NCBI GenBank assembly: GCA_963711675.1
Contig: CAVQFB010000016.1
Span: forward strand, 153,487 to 217,486
Source of the DNA: CAVQFB01 sp963711675
GTDB taxonomy: Bacteria > Acidobacteriota > Terriglobia > Terriglobales > Acidobacteriaceae
DNA length: 64,000 bases
Direction: 5' to 3'
Positions 27,707 through 36,811 of this stretch are shown here, piece after piece (the first letter of the stretch is position 1; the number at the start of each line of letters is the position of its first letter). The notes below the pieces were generated by a model that did not search any database, had not been told where the DNA came from, and saw nothing but the letters and a program-made list of their open reading frames with translations. A program made the translations under genes and the position numbers.

Positions 27707-29320
27707 ATGGTTAGACCTAAACCGCTGGTCCTTGTCATCCTAGACGGTTGGGGCTATCGTGCCGAAACCAAGGCCAACGCTATCGCTCTCGCCCGCAAAC
27801 CCACCTATGACCGCCTGCTGCGCGAATACCCCAACACCCTGATCCAGACCAGCGGTCCGTTCGTCGGGCTTCCCGAAGGGCAGATGGGCAACAGCGAGGT
27901 GGGCCACCTTAACATCGGCGCCGGGCGCATCGTCCACATGGACATCACGCGCATCGACCTGATGATCCAGAACGGCGAACTGTTTTCCGATCCCACTTTG
28001 CTTGCTGCCATGAAAGATGCCCGCACTGGCGGTCGCCGCCTGCATCTTTTCGGCCTGCTTTCGGATGGTGGCGTGCACTCGCAGCAGGCTCACCTCTACG
28101 CGCTTCTGCGCATGGCCAAGCAGAACGGCGTCGACCGCGTCTTCGTCCACGCTTTCATGGATGGCCGCGACACGCTTCCCACCAACGGGGCCGGATACAT
28201 CGAGCAATTGCAGCAGAAGATGCGCGAATACGGCAGCGGCAAAATTGCCAGTGTCAACGGCCGCTACTACGCCATGGACCGCGACCGTCGCTGGGAGCGC
28301 ATCCTGAAAGCCTTCAACGCCATGGTCTTCGGAGACGGCGAAGCAGGGAAGTACGTCGACCCCGTGCAGGGGGTTAAAGACTCCTACAACAAGGGCGTCA
28401 CCGACGAGTTCATCATTCCGTTCGTTTGCGTCGACACCCGCGGCGAGCCCCTCGCCACCATTCGCGACGAGGATTCCTGCATCTGCTTCAACTTTCGTGC
28501 CGACCGCGTGCGCCAGATCACGCGCGCCCTCACCCGCAATAGCGGTCTGAATCCCGAAGGTGGGCGTGATCTCCCTGGCGCCGACGACCTTGACGTCACT
28601 ATCCCCCGCGATCGCGTCCCCAATAATCTGCACTACGTCTGCATGACGCAATACGACAAGAAGTTCGCGCTTCCCGTCGTCATCCCCGCCGAGTCGCTGG
28701 ACAACATCCTTGCCAACGTCATGGGTAATGCCAGCCTGCGCAATCTACGCGTCGCCGAAACCGAAAAGTACGCGCACGTGACGTATTTCTTTAACGGCGG
28801 CGTCGAGCAGCCGTTCCCCGGCGAAGACCGCGCGCTGATACCCTCGCCCAAAGTCGCTACCTACGACCTGAAGCCTGAAATGAGTGCCGCCGGGATCGCT
28901 CAAGCCGTGGTGAAGGCCACGAATGACGGCACATTCGACGTCGTTATCGTAAACTTCGCCAACGCCGACATGGTCGGCCACTCCGGCAAGATCGAGCCCA
29001 CGGTGAAAGCGGTGGAAACTGTCGATGCCTGCCTCGCGGAGATCGAAACAGCGGTACGCGCCAAAGGAGGCGCCATGCTCGTCACCGCTGACCACGGCAA
29101 CGCCGAGATGATGATTGACCCGGCAACCGGCGGTCCGCACACCGCGCATACCACGAATCCGGTACCGTTCATCGTGGTTGCCGACAATGGCAAGAAGTTC
29201 TCGCTGAAGCAAGACGGCTCCTTGCGCGACATTTCGCCCACGATGCTCGGCATGCTCGGAATCCCGCAGCCTAAAGAGATGACGGGGCATGATCTGCGGG
29301 TATCGCTGAAACAAGCCTAG
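27707..29320 (+). CDS. gpmI: 2,3-bisphosphoglycerate-independent phosphoglycerate mutase
   Basis: A 537-residue metal-dependent mutase interconverting 3- and 2-phosphoglycerate. It has the alkaline-phosphatase-like metal site (VILDGWGYR; DHGNAEMM), the phosphoserine nucleophile in QMGNSEVGHLNIGAGRIV, the phosphotransferase insert (HLFGLLSDGGVHSQ, FVHAFMDGRDTLP) and HAxxTNPVPF-type closure (HTAHTTNPVPFIVV). The frame opens 12 codons earlier, but homology starts at the ATG at 27707. With enolase it forms a loose glycolytic neighbourhood. Confidence 0.96.
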   Translation: MVRPKPLVLVILDGWGYRAETKANAIALARKPTYDRLLREYPNTLIQTSGPFVGLPEGQMGNSEVGHLNIGAGRIVHMDITRIDLMIQNGELFSDPTLLAAMKDARTGGRRLHLFGLLSDGGVHSQQAHLYALLRMAKQNGVDRVFVHAFMDGRDTLPTNGAGYIEQLQQKMREYGSGKIASVNGRYYAMDRDRRWERILKAFNAMVFGDGEAGKYVDPVQGVKDSYNKGVTDEFIIPFVCVDTRGEPLATIRDEDSCICFNFRADRVRQITRALTRNSGLNPEGGRDLPGADDLDVTIPRDRVPNNLHYVCMTQYDKKFALPVVIPAESLDNILANVMGNASLRNLRVAETEKYAHVTYFFNGGVEQPFPGEDRALIPSPKVATYDLKPEMSAAGIAQAVVKATNDGTFDVVIVNFANADMVGHSGKIEPTVKAVETVDACLAEIETAVRAKGGAMLVTADHGNAEMMIDPATGGPHTAHTTNPVPFIVVADNGKKFSLKQDGSLRDISPTMLGMLGIPQPKEMTGHDLRVSLKQA

Positions 29321-29414
29321 CCGCTCAACGGAGCAGGGCAGCGGGGGTTAGTCGATCGAAGGACCTGCATTTCCTTCGTGTTCCTTAGTGTCCTTTGTGG
29401 TTAGATTCTTTCGG

Positions 29415-30398
29415 ATGAAACTCCTCATCGCCGTTCGCCACCCGTTCGATCTGTGGAACGCGCCTTCATGGTTTCCGGACAAGCTGCGCAGCGAATTTCG
29501 GCAGCTTGATGTAGTTCACCTTCCTGACTACAAACGAGTCGATGAGGAAATTCTCGACGCCGAGATCGTCATTGCATGGTCCGTCCGCCCCGAGCAAATC
29601 AAGTCTGCTCAGAAGCTAAACTGGATTCACTCCCCCGCCGCGGCCGTCCACCAGCTGATTTTCCCGGAGCTCGTGAATAGCGACATCACTCTCACCAACG
29701 CTCGCGAGGTCCATGGGCCCGTCGTCGCCGAGCACGTCATCGCGCTGATCTTTGCATTGGCCAAGAAGATTCCGCAATCGGTCCGTTTTCAGCAGACCCG
29801 CACCTGGGCCCAGCAACAAGTCTGGGACGAGCTTCCTCATCCCAGCGAAGTCGCAGGCGCCACGATCGGCCTCGTGGGATTGGGCAGCATCGGCCGCGAG
29901 GTGGTCAAACGCGCATCGGCTCTGAGCATGCGCGTGATCGCTGTTCGCGATCATCCCGAGAAGGGAAGCGACGGCGCTGAACAAGTCTTGTCTCAAGCCC
30001 AGCTCGACGACCTGCTACGACAATCGGACTACGTCGTCCTCGCCGCTCCCGTCACCTCTGCCACGCGCACTCTTATTAATGCCTCCCGCCTCGCCAGAAT
30101 GAAGCCCGGAGCCTTTCTCATCAATGTCGGCCGCGGACCTTTGGTCGACGAAGCCGCGCTTGCCGCTGCTCTCCGCTTGAAGCGAATCGCTGGTGCCGCT
30201 CTCGACGTCTTCTCCAAGGAGCCCTTGCCCCCGGACTCCCAGCTCTGGGATCTCCCCAACCTGCTCATCACTCCCCACACTGCGGCTCTCACGGAAAAAC
30301 TCTGGGAGCGCCACTACGCGCTCTTTAGCGAAAACCTGCGCCGCTACCTCAACGGGGAGCCTCTTCTCGGGATCGTCGACAAACAAAAAGGATACTGA
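29415..30398 (+). CDS. D-2-hydroxyacid dehydrogenase
   Basis: A 327-residue NAD(P)-dependent dehydrogenase of the D-isomer-specific family, reducing 2-keto acids or oxidising hydroxy acids. The Rossmann loop is IGLVGLGSIGREVVKRA. Catalytic Arg is in the INVGRGPLVDE segment region, Glu in VFSKEPLPPDS, and His in LITPHTAALTEKLWERH. The N-terminal substrate domain begins MKLLIAVRHPFDLW. I take the ATG at 29415 over an upstream alternative in a low-complexity TTCCTTCGTG leader. Exact substrate unknown. Confidence 0.9.
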   Translation: MKLLIAVRHPFDLWNAPSWFPDKLRSEFRQLDVVHLPDYKRVDEEILDAEIVIAWSVRPEQIKSAQKLNWIHSPAAAVHQLIFPELVNSDITLTNAREVHGPVVAEHVIALIFALAKKIPQSVRFQQTRTWAQQQVWDELPHPSEVAGATIGLVGLGSIGREVVKRASALSMRVIAVRDHPEKGSDGAEQVLSQAQLDDLLRQSDYVVLAAPVTSATRTLINASRLARMKPGAFLINVGRGPLVDEAALAAALRLKRIAGAALDVFSKEPLPPDSQLWDLPNLLITPHTAALTEKLWERHYALFSENLRRYLNGEPLLGIVDKQKGY

Positions 30399-30480
30399 GC
30401 CAACCTGGCGGCCAATTCCCGGCCGTTGCACCTTAGTAACTGGAGCTTTTCCTTCGTCGGGCGGGAGAATAGAAGTTCTC

Positions 30481-31197
30481 ATGGCCCAGGAAAACCCCAC
30501 GAATCTCCCTCCCGTTACACGGTCCCTCCTGCATACCATTCGGCAAAAGCTTGCCCGCGTGCCGCTGAAACTCTGGATTATTCTCGCGCTCTTCTCGATC
30601 GCCGCCACCTTGCTTGCCGTTCACGCCGCCCACGCGGACTGCAGCGCAAGTCTTCATCTCAAGGTCCAGCACGGCTTTCGCAATGGCGAACTCTCGGTTT
30701 GGATCGACGGCCAGCAGGCCTGTTCTGACAAGCTTACCGGTTACGTGCGCAAGAAATTCGGGTTGATCCCCGAGTCGGTGCAGGGAAGCCTATCGCGCAC
30801 GGTCCCACTTTCGCCCGGAAATCATGAAATCCGGGTTCATGTCAGCGGCGACGACGGCTTCAACCAGGAAGACACTGTCAGCGGAGAATTCGTCCGCAAT
30901 ACGGAGCGCACACTCGCAGTCGCAACTCACCGCGGCGGTGTTGCTCTCGCCTGGCAGGGAGAAACGAGCGCCCCGGCGGAAGCCTCCTCCGGCCTTGCCT
31001 GGCTCAGTCGTTACGCCGGCACTCTGCTGGTCACGATCGCTGGGTCGATCATTTCCGCCCTGACCGGTTTCGCCGTAAGGGAGGTCCCGGCCTACATCCG
31101 CAAGAGGGAGAATGCCTCCGATATTCCTCAGGACGCTGCTCTTGAACTCGCCCCTGAGACTGTTCCCAAAGTCCGATCCGCCGCAGCCGGACAATAG
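30481..31197 (+). CDS. Membrane protein with exported domain, two TM helices
   Basis: A 238-residue protein. Cytoplasmic N-terminus of about 33 residues, TM1 at about 34-56 (WIILALFSIAATLLAVHAAH), an exported domain of about 110 residues (ASLHLKVQHGFRNGELSVWI, LSPGNHEIRVHVSGDDGF) that resembles a beta-sandwich reading out as a small PEGA-like fold, TM2 at about 182-203 (YAGTLLVTIAGSIISALTGF), then a charged tail. No family is recognised. It follows the dehydrogenase by 82 bp on the same strand. Confidence 0.65.
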   Translation: MAQENPTNLPPVTRSLLHTIRQKLARVPLKLWIILALFSIAATLLAVHAAHADCSASLHLKVQHGFRNGELSVWIDGQQACSDKLTGYVRKKFGLIPESVQGSLSRTVPLSPGNHEIRVHVSGDDGFNQEDTVSGEFVRNTERTLAVATHRGGVALAWQGETSAPAEASSGLAWLSRYAGTLLVTIAGSIISALTGFAVREVPAYIRKRENASDIPQDAALELAPETVPKVRSAAAGQ

Positions 31198-31290
31198 TCC
31201 CTGGATTTCTTGACGACGGAAATTTTCGGTGCAATCTCTACGTCATTCCGGCAGACGATTTACCATAGAACCTTCCAGAGTGTTCGTCTC

Positions 31291-32625
31291 ATGTGTGCCT
31301 TGGTCCGACCCACGAGCGGCAAACTGCTACTCAGCGCTTTCCTCATCGCCGCGCCCAGCACCTTTTTCGCGGGTGCAAATACTCCATCCAGCACTTCAAG
31401 CAGTGCCCCGACCTTCTACAAGGATGTCCTACCCATCCTCCAGCAACATTGCCAAAGCTGTCACCGGCCGAATCAGATTGCACCGATGCCCTTCGTGACT
31501 TACCAGCAGACGCGGTCCTGGGCCGACGCAATCAGCGAAACCGTTCGGTCGAAAAAGATGCCGCCCTGGTTCGCCGACCCCTGCTGCGGCCACTTCTCCG
31601 ACGATCCTTCTCTCACTCCAAAGCAGATCACGACACTCGCCGCCTGGGCCGACGCCGATGCCCCTGCCGGAGATCCGCATGACGCTCCTCCTCCTGCCCA
31701 ATGGACTGAGGGCTGGAACATCCCGCCGCCCGATTCGACTCTTCAAATGCGACAACCCGTCGCCATCCCCGCGCGCGGCGACGTGGAATATACGTACGAA
31801 ATCGTGCCCACCGGCTTCGCCGAAGATAAGTGGATTCAGATGTCAGAGGTCCGCCCCTCGAGCCGCCAGTACGTGCATCATGCCGTCGTCTACATTCGCC
31901 CTCCGGATTCCGCATGGCTCAAGGGCGCTCCGGTCGGCGTGCCATTTACCGCGTCCAGCCTTCACGACGATAAGCTGCGTCATCAGGCCCACGAGACCGA
32001 CAGCGACATGCTTCTCGTCTACGCTCCCGGCAGTTCCCCCGACCACTGGCCCGACGGCATGGCCAAGTTCATTCCCGCTCACTCGGATCTCATTTTCCAG
32101 ATGCACTACACGACTAACGGCCACGCCGGAAGCGACCAGACCACCGTGGGCATGGTCTTCGCCAAGCAACCGCCCAAGCAGCGCGTGATCACGCTGCAGC
32201 TCGCCAACGACCACGATGCCATTCCCATTCCGCCCGGCGCCGACAACTACCGTGTCGAAGTCCACGGAACGCTACCCAACGATGCCACATTGCTCAGCTT
32301 CTTCCCTCACATGCATCTCCGCGGCAAACGCTTCGAATACAACATCGTCAACCCGGACAAGAGTGTCGAGACGCTGCTCCGCGTGAATTACGATTTTTAC
32401 TGGCAACTGAGCTACCGGCTGGCGGAGCCGCGGCTGCTTAAGGCGGGCACAGATCTTCATGCCGTCGCGTGGTATGACAATTCGAAGAACAACCCTCACA
32501 ACCCTGATCCCACCGCTTCCGTGCAGTGGGGCGACCATACCTACAACGAGATGATGATCGGCTTCTTTGATATTGCCGTGCCTGCGAACGTCGACAAGTG
32601 GCACTACTTTGTGCGGGGGCACTGA
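31291..32625 (+). CDS. Cytochrome c / type II copper monooxygenase-like fusion
   Basis: A 444-residue exported protein (signal about residues 11-26). The first domain is a c-type cytochrome with heme site CQSCH in FYKDVLPILQQHCQSCHRPN and a distal MPPWFAD methionine. The second half matches the ascorbate-dependent copper monooxygenase (peptidylglycine/dopamine hydroxylase) fold: VHHAVVYI, LIFQMHYTTNG and FFPHMHLRGK supply copper-ligand-like His residues, and HAVAWYDNSKNNPHNPDP is typical of the bacterial subfamily. Electron delivery from heme to copper is an inference. Usual mammalian enzymes lack the heme domain. The substrate is unknown. Confidence 0.82.
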   Translation: MCALVRPTSGKLLLSAFLIAAPSTFFAGANTPSSTSSSAPTFYKDVLPILQQHCQSCHRPNQIAPMPFVTYQQTRSWADAISETVRSKKMPPWFADPCCGHFSDDPSLTPKQITTLAAWADADAPAGDPHDAPPPAQWTEGWNIPPPDSTLQMRQPVAIPARGDVEYTYEIVPTGFAEDKWIQMSEVRPSSRQYVHHAVVYIRPPDSAWLKGAPVGVPFTASSLHDDKLRHQAHETDSDMLLVYAPGSSPDHWPDGMAKFIPAHSDLIFQMHYTTNGHAGSDQTTVGMVFAKQPPKQRVITLQLANDHDAIPIPPGADNYRVEVHGTLPNDATLLSFFPHMHLRGKRFEYNIVNPDKSVETLLRVNYDFYWQLSYRLAEPRLLKAGTDLHAVAWYDNSKNNPHNPDPTASVQWGDHTYNEMMIGFFDIAVPANVDKWHYFVRGH

Positions 32626-32739
32626 TCTGCGCGATGGGAGGTGAGCATGCGGGTTCGTATCAGAGCATTGCTTTAGCGATGCCGCACGCGCCTGGAACCA
32701 ATGCCGGCTTTAGCCGCTGTGGAACCGTGACACAACCGC

Positions 32740-33281
32740 TCACATAAACTTGATTCTCTCGTTTCGCTCCGAAAACTCCATCAACTTCTCCAAGCGTTTC
32801 AGCCGGGTTTCCTCCTTCTTCGCGCTGCCCACCCAGCCGGCCGTCATTTTCCTGTAGTACGGCGGGAACTGCTGGAAGTTTTTCCACGCCGCGGCTCGAG
32901 TTTTGAACTTACTTTCGAGGTCGTCAGGGAATGCCGTCGGCTGGGCTCCGTCTTCCGCGAGGGATCGAACACCCCCAGGCCCGCCTCCGTCATCTTGCCT
33001 TCTTTGATCAGACGCTTCGCCCGCCTGATGTTGATAGGAGACCAGTGGCTCTTCGGATTGCGCGGAGTGAATCGCTGTCCGTACCGCTCCTCGTCAATTC
33101 TTATAGTCTTGCCGTCGATCCACCCGAAGCACAACGCCTCCTCGACGGCATCGTCATACGCGATACGGGGCTTCCCGGAGTTTTTCTTGTAGTAGATCAG
33201 GCAGATCTCGCGGCAGGACCTTCCGTTCTTCTCCAGCCACGACCGCCACTCATCGCGGCTCTTGACGTAAAGGGTCTTCAT
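32740..33281 (-). CDS. YdeI/OmpD-associated family protein, one frameshift
   Basis: About 180 residues once a single frame change near 32945 is corrected. The N-terminal part in frame reads LYVKSRDEWRSWLEKNG, IWL-type strand and ALCFGWIDGKTIRIDEERYGQRF, the family signature, then RFTPRNPKSHWSPINIRRAK. The C-terminal part in the neighbouring frame gives AAWKNFQQFPPYYRKMTAGW and a Lys/Glu-rich helix ending at a stop at 32740. Family members are linked to bacteriocin or peptide resistance in some annotations, but the molecular activity is unknown. The uninterrupted frame alone would end at 32844. Confidence 0.78.
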
Positions 33282-33308
33282 CGTTTCGAGGATCAGGCCC
33301 GGGAGAAC

Positions 33309-33833
33309 CTAGGCCGCGGATGGCCGCGCTCCTTCGTCCGCTGACGGCCCGTAAATCGACGGCACAGCCACGTCGTTCAGCCGCAAATACACGCCCAGTT
33401 GAGCGCGATGATGGATGATATGGTTCATGACCATGCGCCGCAGCATGTTGATTCGGGTGTCGCTGATAAAGGTCTTGCCGCCGCTGAGCAAGGCCCAGGG
33501 CCTGGTCAGATGATCGTCACTTGCCGCCGCAAGCGCCGCGCGCGCCTCCGTCACATTCTTGTCGAAGATTCCCAAAACCTGCTCTCGCGACGTTGCCACT
33601 GTGGGCTGCATCGGCCTCGAACCTCCCGGCGGAGCGAAGTCGAGCGAGTCGGTCTGAACGACGGCTTTGCCGAACCAGACGAGTTCCGCCAGATGCCCCG
33701 CCAGGCGGCCCAGCGGCATGGACTTCTCATGTGGCTTCCAGCCCAGTTTGTCTTCGGGAATGCGCTCCAGGGTTGCTCGGGTAGAGGCCATCTCTTTATC
33801 GAACTCAGGCAGCAGGACCGAACTCAGCGTCAT
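33309..33833 (-). CDS. DinB-family metal-binding four-helix protein
   Basis: A 174-residue protein of the DinB/YfiT superfamily, which uses three His residues around a divalent metal and often acts as a thiol-dependent transferase. The His candidates are in RLAGHLAELVWFG and in MVMNHIIHHRAQLGVYLRL. The C-terminus VAVPSIYGPSADE is typical. It lies 27 bp upstream of the YdeI-like gene on the same strand and 105 bp after the VOC gene, so these three may be co-transcribed as a small stress or detoxification set. Confidence 0.88.
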   Translation of the reverse strand: MTLSSVLLPEFDKEMASTRATLERIPEDKLGWKPHEKSMPLGRLAGHLAELVWFGKAVVQTDSLDFAPPGGSRPMQPTVATSREQVLGIFDKNVTEARAALAAASDDHLTRPWALLSGGKTFISDTRINMLRRMVMNHIIHHRAQLGVYLRLNDVAVPSIYGPSADEGARPSAA

Positions 33834-33938
33834 ATTTCCTCCCGAAAGAATTGTACGACGAACAAATGGCCTGCCGGATTACGCCTCGCACGTGGCGTTC
33901 CACTCGCAGGCCGGTTCTCAGAGACTTGCTAGTGTGTG

Positions 33939-34328
33939 CTACTCCTCGATCAGTTCGCTGAAAACCAGTACGTAACCGTTTGGGTCGCGCACTTCAAACT
34001 CCCAATCGCCGTAAGGCTGTTGCGTAAGTTGCATTTGGATAGGAGTGGTTTGCCTCACCGCTTCGTACAACTCGCGGACTCCGCGCACGCTTATGTAAGC
34101 GTCCCACAAACCCGCCGGACGCAAGTGGGCGATGTCGGGCTTCTGGTAGCCCTCGATTCGCAGCAACATGACTTGAATCTCATCACGGCGCATGCTGGCC
34201 CAGACATAGGGCTCAGCTTTGGGGAAAAATACGAGTTGGTCAAAACCGAGATGGTCGCGATACCAACGGGGCGTGGCACCCACGTCAGCCACAAACTAAG
34301 TTGGCGCGGCCGTTACACACTTTGCCAT
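33939..34328 (-). CDS. VOC-family (glyoxalase/bleomycin-resistance-like) protein, in-frame TAG
   Basis: A single-domain vicinal-oxygen-chelate protein of about 129 residues. The clean frame gives 117 residues from a GTG at 34292 and would lack the first beta strand of the fold. Ten codons upstream is an ATG (34328) with a strong ribosome site, CAGGAG, 5 nt ahead, reading MAKCVTAAPT then TAG (34296-34298) then FVADVGATPRWYRDHLGF, which restores the normal N-terminus. Gln is a plausible residue at the TAG. Conserved pieces include EIQVMLLRIEGY and FEVRDPNGYVLVFSE. Substrate unknown. Confidence 0.75.
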
Positions 34329-34355
34329 CAGGACTCCTGCGACCACGAGGATCCG

Positions 34356-35051
34356 CTACTCTCCCGCAACTAAGGGATACACAACCCCCGCGATAGCCGC
34401 GCCCAGGATCGGCGCCACCCAGAAGAGCCACAGTTGCTCCAGGGCCCATCCGCCAACGAAGACCGCCGGCCCGGTGCTGCGCGCCGGATTCACCGACAGG
34501 TTGGTGACCGGGATTCCGATCAGGTGAATCAGCGTCAGCCCCAGCCCGATAGCGATTGGCGCAAAGCCCTGCGGCGCGCGCTTGTCCGTCGAACCCAGGA
34601 TGATCACGAGGAAGAAGAAGGTGAGCACGACCTCGGCCACGAGACAAGCCAGCAACGAATATCCGCCGGGAGAGTGTGCAGCGTAGCCGTTCGATGCGAA
34701 TCCGCCGGCGGATCGAGAACCCTCTTTGCCGCTGGCGATTACATACAGCACTCCCGCGCCCGCGAGTCCGCCCAGCACCTGCGCCACCACGTAGGGGACC
34801 AGGTGCCGAAGCGAGAAGCCGTTTGCCCACAGCGAGGCCAACCGAGACGGCCGGATTCAGGTGGCATCCCGAGATGTGGCCGATCGCAAATGCCATGGTC
34901 AAGGACGGTCAGTCCGAACGCCAGCGCGACCCCAACGAATCCGATACCCGAGATTAGGAAACGCCGCCGCCAGCACGGCACTGCCGCATCCTCCGAACAC
35001 CAGCCAGAATGTCCCGAGAAACTCCGCTGCTGTTTTCTTGCCTAGCGTCAT
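34356..35051 (-). pseudogene. aqpZ: Aquaporin Z-type water channel, frameshifted
   Basis: The whole span of 696 bp equals the 231-residue size of AqpZ. The N-terminus (MTLGKKTAAEFLGTFWLVF) starts at the ATG at 35051. The first NPA box (GCHLNPAVSVGLA) is in a second frame, and from about 34841 to the stop a third frame is clean, with ACLVAEVVLTFFFLVIIL and the second box NLSVNPARSTGPA, ending in LVAGE. Two or three single-base changes near 34960, 34900 and 34845 explain this. All pore motifs are present, so I expect an intact channel in the organism. Aquaporin Z moves water through the inner membrane. Confidence 0.8.
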
Positions 35052-35177
35052 GACTTGTCTCCTTTTGGGCTTCCTGCTGGAAACTGGATTCGAGGTTTTG
35101 AGGGATTGCGGGGCCTTAGAAACCCGAGTCGTGCGGCATAGTAGAGACGAGCGCTAGGGAAGTCAAGCGAGCTTGCA

Positions 35178-35330
35178 CTAGCTCACCGCTTGCACCTGCC
35201 TCACACGCTTTCGATCAAGGACGTAGATGATCGCGCTGAACAGCAGCGGGGCAACAAATCCATGTGGGGACAAGCTGAGACGGGATCGGGGGCTGAGTAG
35301 CGAAGAGCTGCGCCCAGGTCAGTGCGAAGA
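35178..35330 (-). pseudogene. Possible remnant of a small membrane protein
   Basis: On the minus strand, two adjoining frames read FALTWAQLFATQPPIPSQLVP and then HGFVAPLLFSAIIYVLDRKR followed by a basic tail and TAG at 35178-35180. This looks like the C-terminal end of a two-helix protein with one frameshift. It begins right at a terminator hairpin (35336), so the rest of the gene is gone. Low confidence; it could be chance hydrophobic sequence. Confidence 0.25.
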
Positions 35331-35335
35331 AAAAG

Positions 35336-35357
35336 GCCCCGCTCTCGGGAGCGGGGC
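35336..35357 (-). terminator. Intrinsic terminator of the lipoprotein gene
   Basis: Stem GCCCCGCTC (35336-35344) pairs with GAGCGGGGC (35349-35357), loop TCGG; on the minus strand it is followed by CTTTTTCTT. The same stem recurs at 44180 and 44331. Confidence 0.8.
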
Positions 35358-35426
35358 GCAAACGATCAGGAGGTCCTACCTACAACAAGTCCAGAATCCG
35401 GAACAAATCGCGCACAGCATTCCGAT

Positions 35427-36542
35427 CTACTTCAATCCCACTCCGTAAAGGTAGTTGTAAGTATTGCCCGATCCCCAGGGCAGGTCCGCACTGAAGGACG
35501 AGAAAAGCATTGCCTGGTCCATGAAGGTGACGAACACATCCTGCTGCGAAGAAGCGGTGGTCACGCGGAACGTGAACACGCCATTGCAGGGGTCGGTGAC
35601 CTGTCCGGCCCCATACAGGTAGCTTGCGTCGGCAAAAGGAGTAAGCGTGGCCTGCACCAGGGTCTTGCCGCTGCCGTTCGTGACTGTAACTTGTCCGGCC
35701 GAGCCAACTGTAATCGTAGCGTTGCCCAGGCTGGGGGTACCGGTCTCGACATTGCCCGCGCCGGTGGCGGCGCCGGTCTTCTGGTAGAAGATCGCCTTGT
35801 ATGTGCCCGCAAACGTGGGATCGAAAGCCTTCGACGTCGCCTTCTTCAGGCCCAGGATCGCGCCATTCGGCGAGTCAACCGCGAAAATCCCATTCGCCGT
35901 CCCGAACACGTAGTCGTACGTGCCGCTTCCATCGGACATCTTGAGGAAGTTCCCGGAAGGATCCTGCGAGAGACTGCTGCCCGGGAAAACGCCCGAGTGA
36001 AACGGCGACTGGCTGCTTACCGAACCGTAGGGCCAGTAGGAGTTATTGCTGATGTTGTCCTGACCATCGATGCTGACCGAGCCCACTTCCACGCCGCCCG
36101 CTGCCGTGCGGAACTGCATGTAGTTGAAGTTCTGGTTGGCCATGCTCGTCAGCGAAATCGGAGCCTGTGCCACCGCCGTGACCAGCGCCAGGGCGTCGTG
36201 GTTCGGGCCCGTCTTCGCCGCCTGGATCAACAAGGCGTAGTCAGGAACCTCGAAGGCGGCGATCAGGTTGCCCTTCGGATCGTTCAACGTGTAAGTGCCG
36301 TCGGAATTCACCGTGTACGGCACGGTTCCGGAATCGCCGTTCGACACGTTCGTGTACGTGATAGTTTGCGCCGTCGCGTCCAGCGTAATGGACAGGAAGT
36401 CTCCCACCGACGCCGTGCCGCTGTAGAGGCGGGTGGAACTGGTTGTGGTAAGCGACGAACTGGAAGTGGAGGAACTTCCTCCGCAACCTACCAAGGCAAG
36501 AATCGTGAACATGAGGAACGACGGAGTCACTCGGAATCGCAT
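35427..36542 (-). CDS. Hypothetical lipoprotein, 371 aa
   Basis: A 371-residue exported lipoprotein: signal peptide and lipobox ILALVGC (Cys about residue 20), a Ser/Thr-rich linker (GGSSSTSSSSLTTTSST), then a beta-rich mature domain with internal similarity (LYSGTASVGDFLSITLDATA; YTLNDPKGNLIAAFEVPD; FGTANGIFAVDSPNGAILG; VFTFRVTTASSQQDVFVTF). Such Ser-linked lipoproteins are common in Acidobacteria; no function is known. A strong terminator lies 70 bp downstream. Confidence 0.75.
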   Translation of the reverse strand: MRFRVTPSFLMFTILALVGCGGSSSTSSSSLTTTSSTRLYSGTASVGDFLSITLDATAQTITYTNVSNGDSGTVPYTVNSDGTYTLNDPKGNLIAAFEVPDYALLIQAAKTGPNHDALALVTAVAQAPISLTSMANQNFNYMQFRTAAGGVEVGSVSIDGQDNISNNSYWPYGSVSSQSPFHSGVFPGSSLSQDPSGNFLKMSDGSGTYDYVFGTANGIFAVDSPNGAILGLKKATSKAFDPTFAGTYKAIFYQKTGAATGAGNVETGTPSLGNATITVGSAGQVTVTNGSGKTLVQATLTPFADASYLYGAGQVTDPCNGVFTFRVTTASSQQDVFVTFMDQAMLFSSFSADLPWGSGNTYNYLYGVGLK

Positions 36543-36811
36543 GCAGAAAGCCCCTTTCTCGATGTGATTAATATCGGTTGGGGAAAAGTTCTTCTACATC
36601 ACGATGGTTCACAACACTGCTGAGAGCCGCGTCAACAGCGCGCGCATGACGGAAATCCCGACACGCTTCTGATTAGCAGACGGTTTGCCGCGAGTTCAGT
36701 GCGGGATTTTTCCCGGAACAGGGTTACAGGATTTACCGGATGGTTCACGGCGGCGCGCTTCGATAGCCTCTAATCACAGACTAACGAAAACCAAGTCGGT
36801 TGGAGGATGTA

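Noticed and set aside
16681..34298. Genome-wide recoding of TAG as an amino acid
   Set aside because: TAG ends many clean genes in the window, including gpmI, LptFG and the TPR protein.
35322..36623. Plus-strand open frame of 433 codons opposite the lipoprotein gene
   Set aside because: It is Arg/His-rich with no family motif, and the minus strand has a signal peptide, lipobox and downstream terminator. High GC explains the long antisense frame.
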